Assembly: GCA_002305255.1 (NCBI GenBank)
Contig: DBQN01000076.1
Span: forward strand, 17,980-81,979
From: Firmicutes bacterium UBA1393
GTDB lineage: Bacteria; Bacillota; DTU025
Reading direction: 5' to 3'
Length of the DNA stretch: 64,000 bases
The position numbers and the translations under genes are program-made. Position 1 is the stretch's first letter. Each line of letters begins with the position of its first letter. Under the pieces are notes generated by a model, which searched no databases, was not told the origin of the DNA, and was given only the letters and a program-made list of their open reading frames with translations. Positions 24,124 through 33,516 of the stretch are shown here, piece after piece.

Positions 24124-25623
24124 CTACACACCCCCTATCCGGATGTCGGGCGAGGCATCGATCACCAGGAACATGTTGGCGCCGCCGCTCGAAGGCACAC
24201 TCTGACCCGACTTACCGCAGGTGCCCTGGGCATCGATTATCGGACGACCTATGCCTGCAATGATCGACGAGAGGGCCGACAGCACTCTGCCGCTGAATAT
24301 CGCAGGCTGGCACAGGCGTATCGAGCGTTCAGACAGCTCGTAGATGGCCGAACAGTTGAAGACGAAGTCTCCCTTGGCCGGGTTAACCTGCCCACCCTTG
24401 TAGCCCGACAGGTAGAGCACGCTGCCGCCAGCCGGGAGCAGGTTGGCCCTCACCAGCGCCTCCCTCACATGCTCAGGCCCGACGTCTTCGAATTGCATCG
24501 GCATGGGCAGCGGATCGGCCACCGTCAACCTGATGTTGCTCATCCTCGGAATGGGCACGTTCACGAAGCTTTCGGCTCTGCCGGCGCCTGTGGGCTCCAC
24601 TCCGGCCTTCTTCGCGGAGAAGGCATCGGCCAGCGCCGAGGCGAGCACCCCTTTGCTCACGATGTCGACTGTACGCCTGACAACGCCGTTGGCGGAAATG
24701 GGCTGGTAGGCGTAGTCGCCTTCCACCGGTCCATCCACGATCGACACGATGTCAGATGCTACTCTCTCTCCTGACATGAACTTGCCGTTGCGGCCAAGGA
24801 TCGAAGTGTCCATGCCGTCAGACTCAGCGCTGTGGCCGAAGGCCTCGTGCGCAAGGCCCTTGGCCAGAGCGTAGTCTATCACTATTCGGTAGGAACCTGC
24901 CTTGACTGAACCTGCCTCCAGCAACCCCAGCACTGTGTGGCCCGACTTGCGTATGCGCTTCACCAGCTTGCTCCACCCATCGCCGGTGGCGATGATGCTC
25001 GCGTCCTGTCCGCTCACGGCTGCGGCAACACTGGCTGCCTTTCGCGTGGCCGTATCGCGCGCGGTGATGCTGACGTGGCAGGCTGCCCTCGGCATGTTGA
25101 ACACCGCGTCAGTGCCGTCGCTGCGGACTATCCGCCACTCCTCGTCGACGATGCGGTAGGAAGTGTGACAGGCGATCCTGGGATCCATCGACATGGCCTC
25201 GCGACAGGCCTGCACAACGAGGCGCTGTTCCTCATCGGGCGATATGCCGTCTATCCCCTTCGCACACTCGCGGAGGCGGCTAGTGATCAGGCGCGGCATC
25301 TCTTCGTGGCCTGATACCCTCACTGCCCCATAGGCCTCGCTCATTGCTGCCATGGCTGCGGCGTCAACAACGAGCTGTTCAACGCATTCTGGAGTCACGC
25401 AGTCGCCGCTCGCGTGGGCCGACATGCCCGACTCGGTGATCACGTGAACGCCTACGCCGCAGGTCTCTTCGAAGATGACTCCGTCCACGGCGGCGTTCAC
25501 AGCACTGACTCGCCGCTCCACCTTGTGCTGCAGCCTGAGTATGGCATACACGCCCAACTCGTGGCTGCGCTCCATCGCCCTACAACATGCCTCGGTATAC
25601 GCATCGACACGCGCTCTCAACAT
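24124..25623 (-). CDS. tldD: TldD-type zinc metalloprotease (first pair)
   Basis: The 499-residue TldD-family protein has the zinc motif HEAFGHSAESDG in the middle and the family's downstream cysteine/glycine segment (GTCGKSG). It has SGHEEMPRLITSRLRE and SYRIVDEEWRIVRSDGTDAV in the N-terminal domain. It is longer than the usual 450-480 aa. Known TldD/E proteases trim leader parts of modified peptides such as microcin B17 and degrade unstructured peptides; no precursor gene is visible here. It follows the ABC-F gene by 73 bp and precedes pmbA. Confidence 0.88.
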   Translation of the reverse strand: MLRARVDAYTEACCRAMERSHELGVYAILRLQHKVERRVSAVNAAVDGVIFEETCGVGVHVITESGMSAHASGDCVTPECVEQLVVDAAAMAAMSEAYGAVRVSGHEEMPRLITSRLRECAKGIDGISPDEEQRLVVQACREAMSMDPRIACHTSYRIVDEEWRIVRSDGTDAVFNMPRAACHVSITARDTATRKAASVAAAVSGQDASIIATGDGWSKLVKRIRKSGHTVLGLLEAGSVKAGSYRIVIDYALAKGLAHEAFGHSAESDGMDTSILGRNGKFMSGERVASDIVSIVDGPVEGDYAYQPISANGVVRRTVDIVSKGVLASALADAFSAKKAGVEPTGAGRAESFVNVPIPRMSNIRLTVADPLPMPMQFEDVGPEHVREALVRANLLPAGGSVLYLSGYKGGQVNPAKGDFVFNCSAIYELSERSIRLCQPAIFSGRVLSALSSIIAGIGRPIIDAQGTCGKSGQSVPSSGGANMFLVIDASPDIRIGGV

Positions 25624-25696
25624 ATCACCCCGCTATCTGACTAACGGTCGCGCCTGTCATCGCCGTCGGCGAACACACGGCGAACGCGCTACGCTC

Positions 25697-27700
25697 TCAG
25701 TCGTCGCCGGCCTCCGCACGCCTCTGGGCTTCCAGTGCCCGCTCCCAACTGGAGTAGAGCTCCTCGAGTTCTGCCGACGCCCGGCGATGCTCTGTCACTG
25801 TGGCCCGTGCGCGTTCTCCGTCGGCGTAGAGATCCTCTGAGGCGAGCGCCGCCTCGAGCTGAGCTATACGTGACTCGAGCTCTACAATGAGCCCTTCCAG
25901 CCTCTGAGCCTCTGCCCTCTCAGGGCTTAGCGCCGCGCCCTTCCGCCCGCGCCTTCTCGCCTGAGCCTGAGCTCCGGCCCTGGTGCTGGCGTTCGCTCGG
26001 GGGTGCCACCCCGCTGCCTCTGCCTGCTGCCGCGCGGACCGCGCCTGCGTCGGAGCCTGCGACTGCAGCTCTGCCTGCGCCTGGGCCTGCGCCATCAGGG
26101 TCTCGCGGTAGAACGAGTAGTTGCCCTCAAATAATCGCCACTGGCCGTCGGATATCTCCAGCGTTCTGGTGACGATCTGATCGAGGAAATACCTGTCGTG
26201 GCTCGCGCATATGACGGTGCCGTCAAACTCCGAAACAGCCTGCTCCAGCGCATGCCTTGACTCCATGTCGAGATGGTTCGTGGGCTCATCCAGGATCAGA
26301 AGGTTGCATCCCGCCAGCACGAGCTTGGCCAGGACCAGCCTGGTGCGCTCGCCGCCTGAAAGCACCTTGACCTGCTTGTATACCTCTTCACCGCCGAACA
26401 TGAAGCGCGCAAGATACGATCTGGCTTCGCCGGAGGTCCAGTCGCGCGAGCGGTACACCTCATCGAGCACTGTGCCTTCATCGTTCAGGCCCTCGACATC
26501 CTGCCGCAGGATACCCAGTCTCACATTTTCACCCAGCGCCACGCTGCCTGAATCAGGCGCAAGGTCTTGAGAGATGATCCTCAGGAAAGTGGTCTTGCCT
26601 GAGCCATTGGGGCCTACCACGCCAAGACGTTCACCGCGTTCAAGCACAAGGTCTAGCCCGCTGAAGAGCTGCTTAGTCCCAAATCCTTTCGAGATGCGCT
26701 GAGCTACCACCGCCAGCCTGCCCGTACGCTCGGCCTTGCCGAAGCTAACCTTCATTGCCTTGTCGCTTGTGACGGGCCTCTTTATGCGTTCTATTCGTGC
26801 CAGCATCTTCTCGCGTGAGGCAGCCATGGTGGTGCGGTTGCCAGCCTTGTAGCGGCGCACGTAATCTTCGAGCTTGGCGATGAGCTCTTGCTGCCGGCGG
26901 AAATCCTCGGCCTGCCGCTCGAGCGCCATCTCACGTTGCGCCACAAAGCAAGTGTAGTTGCCGTTGTACTCCTTTAGCCCGTTGTCGTCCATGTGCCAGA
27001 TGCGGTTCACACAGGCATCCAGGAAGTGGCGGTCGTGGGACACGACTATGACGGCTCCTCTGAATGAGCGCAAGTAGTCTTCGAGCCACTCTATGGCAGC
27101 GACGTCGAGGTGGTTGGTGGGTTCGTCTAGGAGCAGCACGTCGGGGTCGGAGGCGAGCATGCGCGCGAGCGCCACTCTCACCTTCTGCCCTCCGCTTAGA
27201 GTATCGATCACCGACTCCAGGTCAGGCTCGCGGAATCCAAGCCCGAAGAGGGTGGTCCGGATGCGCACGTCTTGATCGTATCCGCCGGCCAACTCGAACT
27301 CATGCTCCAGCTGGGAGTAGCGCTTCATCAGCCTGTCAAGGCTCGTCGCATCCTCGGCGCCGCCCGCGGAATGAGCCATCTGCTGCTCTATCTGGCGCAT
27401 CTCGCCGCCGATGCGGGCAGCATGTGAGAAGGCGGCGACCATCTCCTCATACAGCGTGTTTCCTGAGGTGTATTCGAACCCCTGCGACAGGTAGCCGACG
27501 GTGGCCGCAGGCGCTATGCTCACAGAACCGGAGTCCCAGTCTTCAGTGCCTGAGATGATCCTGAGCAGTGTCGTTTTGCCTGTGCCGTTTCGGCCAATAA
27601 GCCCCACGCGCCAGCGCTCCTCAAGTGTTGCAGTGACGTCGCGGAAGAGCAGATCGGAACCGAAATACTTCGTTACTGATCTGAGCTCGATCAGGGGCAA
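25697..27700 (-). CDS. ABC-F family ATPase, ribosome-associated type
   Basis: A 667-residue soluble protein with two ATPase domains. Domain 1 has Walker A GRNGTGKTT, signature TLSGGQKVRVALA and DEPTNHLD; domain 2 has GPNGSGKTT, VLSGGERTRLVLA and DEPTNHLD. A long inter-domain helix region (about residues 235-310) is the P-site tRNA interaction motif. A glutamine/alanine-rich linker and an acidic coiled coil (from about residue 560) end the protein, as in Uup/YdiF types. There are no membrane segments. It probably resolves stalled ribosomes or supports translation; antibiotic protection cannot be judged. It is encoded five bases after folE2. Confidence 0.92.
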   Translation of the reverse strand: MPLIELRSVTKYFGSDLLFRDVTATLEERWRVGLIGRNGTGKTTLLRIISGTEDWDSGSVSIAPAATVGYLSQGFEYTSGNTLYEEMVAAFSHAARIGGEMRQIEQQMAHSAGGAEDATSLDRLMKRYSQLEHEFELAGGYDQDVRIRTTLFGLGFREPDLESVIDTLSGGQKVRVALARMLASDPDVLLLDEPTNHLDVAAIEWLEDYLRSFRGAVIVVSHDRHFLDACVNRIWHMDDNGLKEYNGNYTCFVAQREMALERQAEDFRRQQELIAKLEDYVRRYKAGNRTTMAASREKMLARIERIKRPVTSDKAMKVSFGKAERTGRLAVVAQRISKGFGTKQLFSGLDLVLERGERLGVVGPNGSGKTTFLRIISQDLAPDSGSVALGENVRLGILRQDVEGLNDEGTVLDEVYRSRDWTSGEARSYLARFMFGGEEVYKQVKVLSGGERTRLVLAKLVLAGCNLLILDEPTNHLDMESRHALEQAVSEFDGTVICASHDRYFLDQIVTRTLEISDGQWRLFEGNYSFYRETLMAQAQAQAELQSQAPTQARSARQQAEAAGWHPRANASTRAGAQAQARRRGRKGAALSPERAEAQRLEGLIVELESRIAQLEAALASEDLYADGERARATVTEHRRASAELEELYSSWERALEAQRRAEAGDD

Positions 27701-27705
27701 TGGGG

Positions 27706-28494
27706 CTACACCTTCTTCTTGGCTTCCACGTGGCTCGCAAACGCCGAGTGATTGTGGATCGACTCAAAGCTCTCGCACTCAACGCTGAACCAGCGCACCC
27801 TGGGCTCAGCTCTGAGGGCGAGGACCACGTCTCGCAGGATGTCTTCAACGAACTTAGGGTTCGAGTAGGCGGCTTCGGTGACGAACTTCTCGTCTTCCCG
27901 CTTGAGCAGGGGGAATATCTCGCAGCTGCCTGTAGTCTCGAGCATCAGGATAAGGTCTTCTATCCATAGAAAGCCGGCGGAGCTGAAACGTACCCTCGCC
28001 CTCACCATTGACCTCTGGTTGTGCGCGCCAAAGTCGCTTATCTCCTTACTGCAGGGGCAGCAGGAAGTGACAGGCACTTCGACTCCCAGAGTGAAGGTGA
28101 CCTTGTCGTCGTCGATGTCGCCTATGAACTCGCAGTTGTAATCGAGTACGCTCGGCCGCTTGCTCACCGGGGCTGTCTTGCCCACGAAATACTTGAACCT
28201 GATGGAGAGCTGGGCCTTGCGCGCCGACAGGGCTGAGCAGGTGTCTCTCAGAACCGATGATATCTGAACATTCGAGAGGGGCTCGCCAATCCAGCCGCTC
28301 AGAACCTCGATGAACCGCGACATGTGAGTGCCCTTGAACTGCATGGGCAGTTCCACCGAGAGGGACACGTTGCCCAGAACCGACTGGTAGCCGCCGCTCT
28401 TCTGGGCGATCTTCAGCGGCAGGTGCACGTGCTTGACGCCAACCTGCTGTATGTCTATCCCCCTTGTATCAGGACTGCTCTGCACATCCTTCAT
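27706..28494 (-). CDS. folE2: GTP cyclohydrolase IB (FolE2)
   Basis: The 262-residue protein belongs to the FolE2/MptA family. It starts with DIQQVGVKHVHLPL and has VTSCCPCSKEISDFGAHNQR, which contains the active-site cysteine and zinc ligands, and SVECESFESIHNHSAFA at the end. It converts GTP to 7,8-dihydroneopterin triphosphate, the first step of folate synthesis, using a metal other than strictly zinc. It replaces the unrelated FolE in many Firmicutes. It is the first gene of a long leftward run that ends at about 19.0 kb. Confidence 0.94.
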   Translation of the reverse strand: MKDVQSSPDTRGIDIQQVGVKHVHLPLKIAQKSGGYQSVLGNVSLSVELPMQFKGTHMSRFIEVLSGWIGEPLSNVQISSVLRDTCSALSARKAQLSIRFKYFVGKTAPVSKRPSVLDYNCEFIGDIDDDKVTFTLGVEVPVTSCCPCSKEISDFGAHNQRSMVRARVRFSSAGFLWIEDLILMLETTGSCEIFPLLKREDEKFVTEAAYSNPKFVEDILRDVVLALRAEPRVRWFSVECESFESIHNHSAFASHVEAKKKV

Positions 28495-28682
28495 CCCGAT
28501 TCCTCCTCAGCGGCCTGGGGCCTGACCCTATGCATGTTCTACGGACGTCGTCAGTATCCCTGCATAGCCCCTGACAAGCGGTAGACTGGTGGCACCGGTG
28601 ACAAAGGACTTGAAGCCATGCTGTCGAATCAGGCTACTAGGCGTATGCGGCAACCAGCCATTAGGGAACAGGAGTGGTATGG

Positions 28683-31184
28683 ATGAGAGCGATGCTGCTG
28701 GGAGCGGGCGAAGGCACCCGCCTCAGGCCGATAACTGCCACGCGCCCCAAACCTATGATTCCCATAGCCAACCGTCCGATAATGGAGCACATACTGCTCC
28801 TGCTCAAGGAGCACGGCATCACAGAGGTCTTCTCTAACCTGTATTACCTGGCCGACCAGATCGAGACGTACTTCGGCGACGGTTCGGCGCTGGGAATGTC
28901 AGTGAAGTTCAAGGTGGAAGAGAAACTGCCCGGCACAGCAGGCGGTGTGAAGAACGTTGAGGACTTCTTCCCCGACACGTTCATGGTGGTTTCGGGCGAT
29001 CTGCTCACCGACTTCAATCTCACCGATGCTCTCGACTTCCACAAGCGTCAGGGCTCCATGGCTACGCTCTTGCTCACCAGGGTCGAGAGCCCTCTTGAGT
29101 ACGGCGTGGTGATCGCCGACAAGGATGGCCGGGTGTCGCGCTTCCTGGAGAAGCCCGGCTGGTCGGAGGTGTTCTCCGACACGGTCAACTCAGGCATCTA
29201 CATTCTCGAGCCTGAAGTGTTCGACTATATACCGGCAGGCGTTGACTTCGATTTCTCCAAAGACCTCTTCCCGCTCCTGCTGAAAGAGGGCCAGCCGATA
29301 TTCGGCTACGTGGCAGACGGCTATTGGTGTGACGTCGGCAGCATCGACAGCTACATCAAAGCCCAGGTGGACGCGCTATCCGGCAAGGTGAAGCTCAACG
29401 TGCCCGGCGAGCAGGTGATGCCCGGAGTGTGGGTGGGCCGCTCAGCCAAGATCAGCAGCCGGGCCGACCTGAAGGGTCCCCTGGTTCTCGGCGAGAACTG
29501 CGAGATCGCACCAGGCGCAAGGATCAGAGAGTACAGCGTTATAGGTGACAACGTGATCGTCGCGCCAAACTCGTTCGTGGTCAGGTCGACCGTGTACGGC
29601 AACTCCTACATCGGCGAGGGTTCCATGGTATCGGGCAGCGTCATCTGCAAGAACGTCGTGCTCAAGGAGAGCGTGCGCGTGGGCGAAGGGGCCGTGGTCA
29701 GTGATGACTCGATCCTGAACTCCTCAGTGAGTGTGAAGCCTGGAATCAGAGTATGGCCCTCAAAAGTCATCGACGAAGGCGTCGTGCTCTCCTCAAGCGT
29801 AGTGTGGGAGCAGAGGCTCCGCCGCGAACTCTTCAGCGAGGGCGTCATCTCAGGCCTGGTCAACTTCGAGTTCACTCCGGAGTTCGCCGTAAGGCTGGGC
29901 AGCGCCATCGGTGCCACCATGAAGAAAGGCTCCAACGTGGTGGTCAGCCGCGACCCCAGCGCCACCGGGAGGATGATGAAGCGCGCCCTCGTGGCCGGCC
30001 TTTCAAGCGCAGGCGTGAACGTCTGCGACATCCAGGGCCAGCCGCTGCCGATACTCTGGCACATGCTCAAGCGCGACGCATATGCCACCGGCATACACAC
30101 TTCCATATCGCAGTCCAGCACAGAACGCCTCGATATCCAGGTATTCGACAAAGACGGAATGCCTCTTTCGCGGAACGACGAACGAAAGATCGAAACGCTG
30201 CTCTCACGTGAAGACCCTCGGCGGGCGAGTGCCAGTGAGGTAGGCGGGATCAACTACTTCCCGCGCGCAGTGGAGTATTACATTGAAGACTGTATGGCAA
30301 GGATCAACGTCGAGGCCGCCAAGGCCAACAGGCTGAAAGCAGTTGTGGACTGCGGCTACGGTTTCGCGGGCACTATCGCCCCTTCGATCCTGGTGAAGAT
30401 GGGCGTGGAGGTGACCAGCCTGAACGCCATCGACCAGCCGACCAAGATGCACAGGTCGGCCGCGGAGTTCGAGAGGGCCAAAGAAGACCTGGCCATGATA
30501 GTGAAGACCGTCGGAGCCGATCTGGGCATTCTGATCGAACCGCAGGGTTCTCACATGCACGTCACCGACGACACGGGACGCGTGTTGACCAACCTAGAGC
30601 TCGCGTATCTGTTCGCGCTACTCACAGTGAGAACGAAGGGCAAGGGATCGCGCGGAGTGGCGGTGCCCAGTTTCATGCCGCGTGTGTTCGTTCAGGCGCT
30701 AACGGCCAATGGCGCGACGGTGTACCGCAGTCGCGCCCACTCGCGCTCCCTGGCCGACCTCGCGAGAACCAGCAAGTCAGCGATTGCCACCGATCTTGCC
30801 GGCGGGTTCATCTTCCCTGACCTACACAGCGGCTTTGATGCGATGTTCGGCGCGGCCAAGTTCGCTGAGCTGGTGGCGGTCGATTCGGCTCCACTGTCAC
30901 AGCTGGTGCAGCTCATACCAGAGCACAACCTGCTCATGGACACCATGCCGTGCCCGTGGGAGCTCAAGGCCCAGGTCATGCGCGAGCTCCTGGCGAGGCT
31001 TGACGATCCCGCTGTAGACACGTTCGATGGCTACCGCCGGAACATCGATGATGACTGGTACATGGTGTTGCCTGATCCCGCACGTCCGGCCTTCAAGCTC
31101 TACGCCGAGGGAGGCACCAGGGCAAGGGCAGAAGCCATGCTGAGAAAGGCCAAGGAAGAGATCACCAGGGAGATCGAGAAGTAA
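28683..31184 (+). CDS. Sugar-1-phosphate nucleotidyltransferase fused to a degenerate phosphomannomutase domain
   Basis: The roughly 833-residue protein begins with a nucleotidyltransferase domain (LLGAGEGTRLRPITATRPKP, then VVSGDLLTD). A left-handed beta-helix of hexapeptide repeats spans about residues 250-375, and a phosphohexomutase-like domain follows. That last domain has lost key sites. The catalytic-serine loop, normally TASHNP, reads SISQSS. The Mg2+ loop, normally DGDADR, reads EPQGSH. The sugar loop GEQSGH is replaced by a GGFIFPD segment. It therefore looks like an inactive mutase on a working GDP-mannose-type synthase. ATG at 28683 has AGGAG eight bases upstream. It probably feeds cell-wall glycan synthesis. 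Confidence 0.85.
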   Translation: MRAMLLGAGEGTRLRPITATRPKPMIPIANRPIMEHILLLLKEHGITEVFSNLYYLADQIETYFGDGSALGMSVKFKVEEKLPGTAGGVKNVEDFFPDTFMVVSGDLLTDFNLTDALDFHKRQGSMATLLLTRVESPLEYGVVIADKDGRVSRFLEKPGWSEVFSDTVNSGIYILEPEVFDYIPAGVDFDFSKDLFPLLLKEGQPIFGYVADGYWCDVGSIDSYIKAQVDALSGKVKLNVPGEQVMPGVWVGRSAKISSRADLKGPLVLGENCEIAPGARIREYSVIGDNVIVAPNSFVVRSTVYGNSYIGEGSMVSGSVICKNVVLKESVRVGEGAVVSDDSILNSSVSVKPGIRVWPSKVIDEGVVLSSSVVWEQRLRRELFSEGVISGLVNFEFTPEFAVRLGSAIGATMKKGSNVVVSRDPSATGRMMKRALVAGLSSAGVNVCDIQGQPLPILWHMLKRDAYATGIHTSISQSSTERLDIQVFDKDGMPLSRNDERKIETLLSREDPRRASASEVGGINYFPRAVEYYIEDCMARINVEAAKANRLKAVVDCGYGFAGTIAPSILVKMGVEVTSLNAIDQPTKMHRSAAEFERAKEDLAMIVKTVGADLGILIEPQGSHMHVTDDTGRVLTNLELAYLFALLTVRTKGKGSRGVAVPSFMPRVFVQALTANGATVYRSRAHSRSLADLARTSKSAIATDLAGGFIFPDLHSGFDAMFGAAKFAELVAVDSAPLSQLVQLIPEHNLLMDTMPCPWELKAQVMRELLARLDDPAVDTFDGYRRNIDDDWYMVLPDPARPAFKLYAEGGTRARAEAMLRKAKEEITREIEK

Positions 31185-31226
31185 GCCCCATCGCATCCTT
31201 CGCACCCTTCCCATTCACCCTCCACC

Positions 31227-31261
31227 GGCGGGCGCCTGTCATGTGGCAAGAGGCGCCCGCC
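31227..31261 (+). terminator. Terminator after the nucleotidyltransferase gene
   Basis: GGCGGGCGCCT (31227-31237) and AGGCGCCCGCC (31251-31261) pair perfectly over 11 bases, followed by TTCGTCAT. It separates the nucleotidyltransferase from dpaA. The U-run is short. Confidence 0.7.
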
Positions 31262-31295
31262 TTCGTCATACATATCACTGGAAGGGGGCGATCAA

Positions 31296-32186
31296 ATGCC
31301 ACGTCTCTCAGGGCTCAACTTGGCCTTACTCGGCGGCGATGCCAGAGAGGTGATGGCTGCCGCGGCGCTGGCAGACGCCGGCGCCTCCGTTCGATGCTTC
31401 GGCGTGCCGACAGAAGGCATGCGACGTGAAGTGGTAGTGGCCTCGTGCGCAGAGGACGCGGTATCGGGCGCCAAGGGTCTCATACTTCCCCTCGCCGGCA
31501 CCGATGCCGAAGGCAACGTGAGGATAGCTGCACACCCGATCAAGTTGGACGAGGCTCTGCTCAGGAAGATGGCTGAAGAAGGCGTCGTGTTCACTGGTCA
31601 GATCAGCGAGGCAGTCAGACGTGCCTGCGCAACTCTGGGGCTTCGCCTAGTGGACACGGGGGCCGATGACGAGCTGGCCATCCTCAACTCCATCCCGTCG
31701 GCCGAGGGCGCAGTGCTCATGGCCATGCAGGCGACGCCAATCACCATTCACAACAGCCACTGCCTGGTGACGGGCATGGGCAGAACGGGGATGACCCTGA
31801 CCAGGCTGCTTCTGGCCATGGGCGCCAGGGTGTGGGCCGCGGCCCGCAAAGGCCGCGACCGCGCCAGAGCCTTCGAGATGGGTGCCGTTCCTGTTGATGT
31901 GACCGAAATCGCGGATTGCATCCCGCAGATAGACATCGTGTTCAACACCGTGCCGCCACCGACGCTGCTTATCGATCGTCCGCTCATTCTGGCGATGAAG
32001 CCGTCGGCAGTTGTGATAGATCTGGCCAGTTCACCTGGGGGAGTCGATTTCGCAGCGGCAGCAGAACGGGGTATCAAGGCTCAGTTGGCACCGGGGCTGC
32101 CGGGAAAAGTGGCCCCGGCCACTGCAGGCGCGATGCTCGCCCGAGTGCTGCCCGAGATCGTTGGGCGCGAGTTCGCCAAGGGGTGA
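31296..32186 (+). CDS. dpaA: Dipicolinate synthase subunit A
   Basis: This 296-residue protein matches the SpoVFA/DpaA subunit of Bacillus in length and along its body. Segments include LALLGGDAREVM at the start, LILPLAGTDAEG, LAILNSIPSAEGAVLMAMQ, the Rossmann motif VTGMGRTGMTLTRLLLAMGA, VVIDLASSPGGVDFAAA and LAPGLPGKVAPATAGAML. It reduces the cyclised product of aspartate-semialdehyde and pyruvate on the way to dipicolinic acid, the spore-core chelator. The flavoprotein subunit gene dpaB, normally next, is absent. Instead an FAD oxidoreductase gene follows after four bases. GGAAGGGGG precedes the ATG. Confidence 0.92.
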   Translation: MPRLSGLNLALLGGDAREVMAAAALADAGASVRCFGVPTEGMRREVVVASCAEDAVSGAKGLILPLAGTDAEGNVRIAAHPIKLDEALLRKMAEEGVVFTGQISEAVRRACATLGLRLVDTGADDELAILNSIPSAEGAVLMAMQATPITIHNSHCLVTGMGRTGMTLTRLLLAMGARVWAAARKGRDRARAFEMGAVPVDVTEIADCIPQIDIVFNTVPPPTLLIDRPLILAMKPSAVVIDLASSPGGVDFAAAAERGIKAQLAPGLPGKVAPATAGAMLARVLPEIVGREFAKG

Positions 32187-32190
32187 CACA

Positions 32191-33462
32191 ATGGCACCTG
32201 TCGTGGTAGTCGTCGGCGGAGGTTGGGCGGGATGCGCGGCAGCGGCTGCTGCGCGGCGGGCAGGAGCCCAGACGATTCTGATCGAACGCACCGATTTGCT
32301 GCTCGGCACAGGCCTTGCCGGCGGCATCATGAACAACAACGGCCGTTTCACGGCAGCGCGCGAGCTGGAACTGATGGGAGGAGGGGCACTGTTCGATGTC
32401 ATCGACAGAGTCACCCTCCATCGCAGGGTGAGCTTTCTCGGGCACAACCACGCCAGCCTCTACGATGTCGACAGAATCGAGGCGGCCGTAAGGATGGCGC
32501 TGAGCACTATGGGGGTGACGCTCCTCACTCAAGCCAGAGGCGTTGACGTGGCGTGTCGGGAGAATCGCGTGACCAGTGTAGTGCTGGCTGACGGAAGGTG
32601 CATCCACGGTGATGCGTTCGTCGATGCCACAGGCACGGCGGGTCCGGCCTCCAACTGCTCAAGGGTGAGCGGTGCGTGCGTGATGTGCGTGCTCAGATGC
32701 CCAACCTTCGGCCCGCGCGTGAGCATCACCGCTAAGGCCGGTGCAGCCGAGATCACCAGCCCGCTCTTCCCTGCCATGAGCGGATCGTGCAAGCTTGTCA
32801 AGAGATCACTCGCACCCTGGCTCTCGCGCAGGCTTGAAGAGGTGGGCAGCGTGGTCATTCCTGTGCCCAGGTACGTCGCACGAGAAGACCGCTTCGCGCA
32901 CAAGGCGTGTCAACAGTATGCTCTGCCGGAGTTCTATGACAATATCGTGCTGCTAGACACCGGGCAGGCTAAGCTGATGGCGCCATACTTTCCTCTCGAC
33001 CGCCTGCAGGCCATGGAGGGCTTCGAGAGTGCAGCCTTCGAGGACCCCAGAGCCGGCAGCCTCGGCAACTCCATCAGGTACAACATGATCACCCCTCATG
33101 ACATGCACCTGAAGGTGGACGGACTGGATAACCTGTTCTGCGCGGGAGAGAAGGCGGGATTGCTGGTCGGACATACCGAGGCCATCTGTACAGGCACCCT
33201 CGCCGGGCACAACGCAGTCAGATGCGCACTGGGACTAGGGCTGATTCTGCCACCACCCATCACGGTGCTCGGTGACTTGCTGTCGTACATCGACGCGACG
33301 CTCAGGCCACCGGTGGGCGTGCCGCAGAAGATTACCTGCGCAGGCGGAGCCTACTTCAGCAGGATGTACGACACCGGCCTGTACACCACTGACGTGAAGT
33401 GCATAGCTTCACGCGTGAGGCAGGCCGGCTGCGAGAACGTATTCAATCAGCGGCTGGCGTAG
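32191..33462 (+). CDS. FAD-dependent oxidoreductase, distantly GidA/TrmFO-like, paired with dpaA
   Basis: The 423-residue protein has a dinucleotide-binding start (VVVVVGGGWAGCAAAAAARR). Next come AGGIMNNNGRF and a second nucleotide-binding stretch with FVDATGTAGPA. A C-terminal FCAGEKAGLLVGHTEAICTG and LAGHNAVRCALG recall the way GidA/TrmFO and fumarate-reductase-like proteins close over FAD. A cysteine-containing segment (CVMCVLRCPTFG) is near the middle. ATG at 32191 is four bases after the dpaA stop, so translation is coupled. It may be a partner of DpaA or of another spore-coat or envelope step. Substrate unknown. Confidence 0.72.
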   Translation: MAPVVVVVGGGWAGCAAAAAARRAGAQTILIERTDLLLGTGLAGGIMNNNGRFTAARELELMGGGALFDVIDRVTLHRRVSFLGHNHASLYDVDRIEAAVRMALSTMGVTLLTQARGVDVACRENRVTSVVLADGRCIHGDAFVDATGTAGPASNCSRVSGACVMCVLRCPTFGPRVSITAKAGAAEITSPLFPAMSGSCKLVKRSLAPWLSRRLEEVGSVVIPVPRYVAREDRFAHKACQQYALPEFYDNIVLLDTGQAKLMAPYFPLDRLQAMEGFESAAFEDPRAGSLGNSIRYNMITPHDMHLKVDGLDNLFCAGEKAGLLVGHTEAICTGTLAGHNAVRCALGLGLILPPPITVLGDLLSYIDATLRPPVGVPQKITCAGGAYFSRMYDTGLYTTDVKCIASRVRQAGCENVFNQRLA

Positions 33463-33516
33463 CCACTCGACCACGCCAGCCGCTCCATCGGGTCATCTAC
33501 AACTCCGTCTACCAGA

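Noticed and set aside
28495..28673. Possible folate or purine riboswitch upstream of folE2
   Set aside because: The leader was read for THF and PreQ1 motifs and no convincing conserved core was seen.
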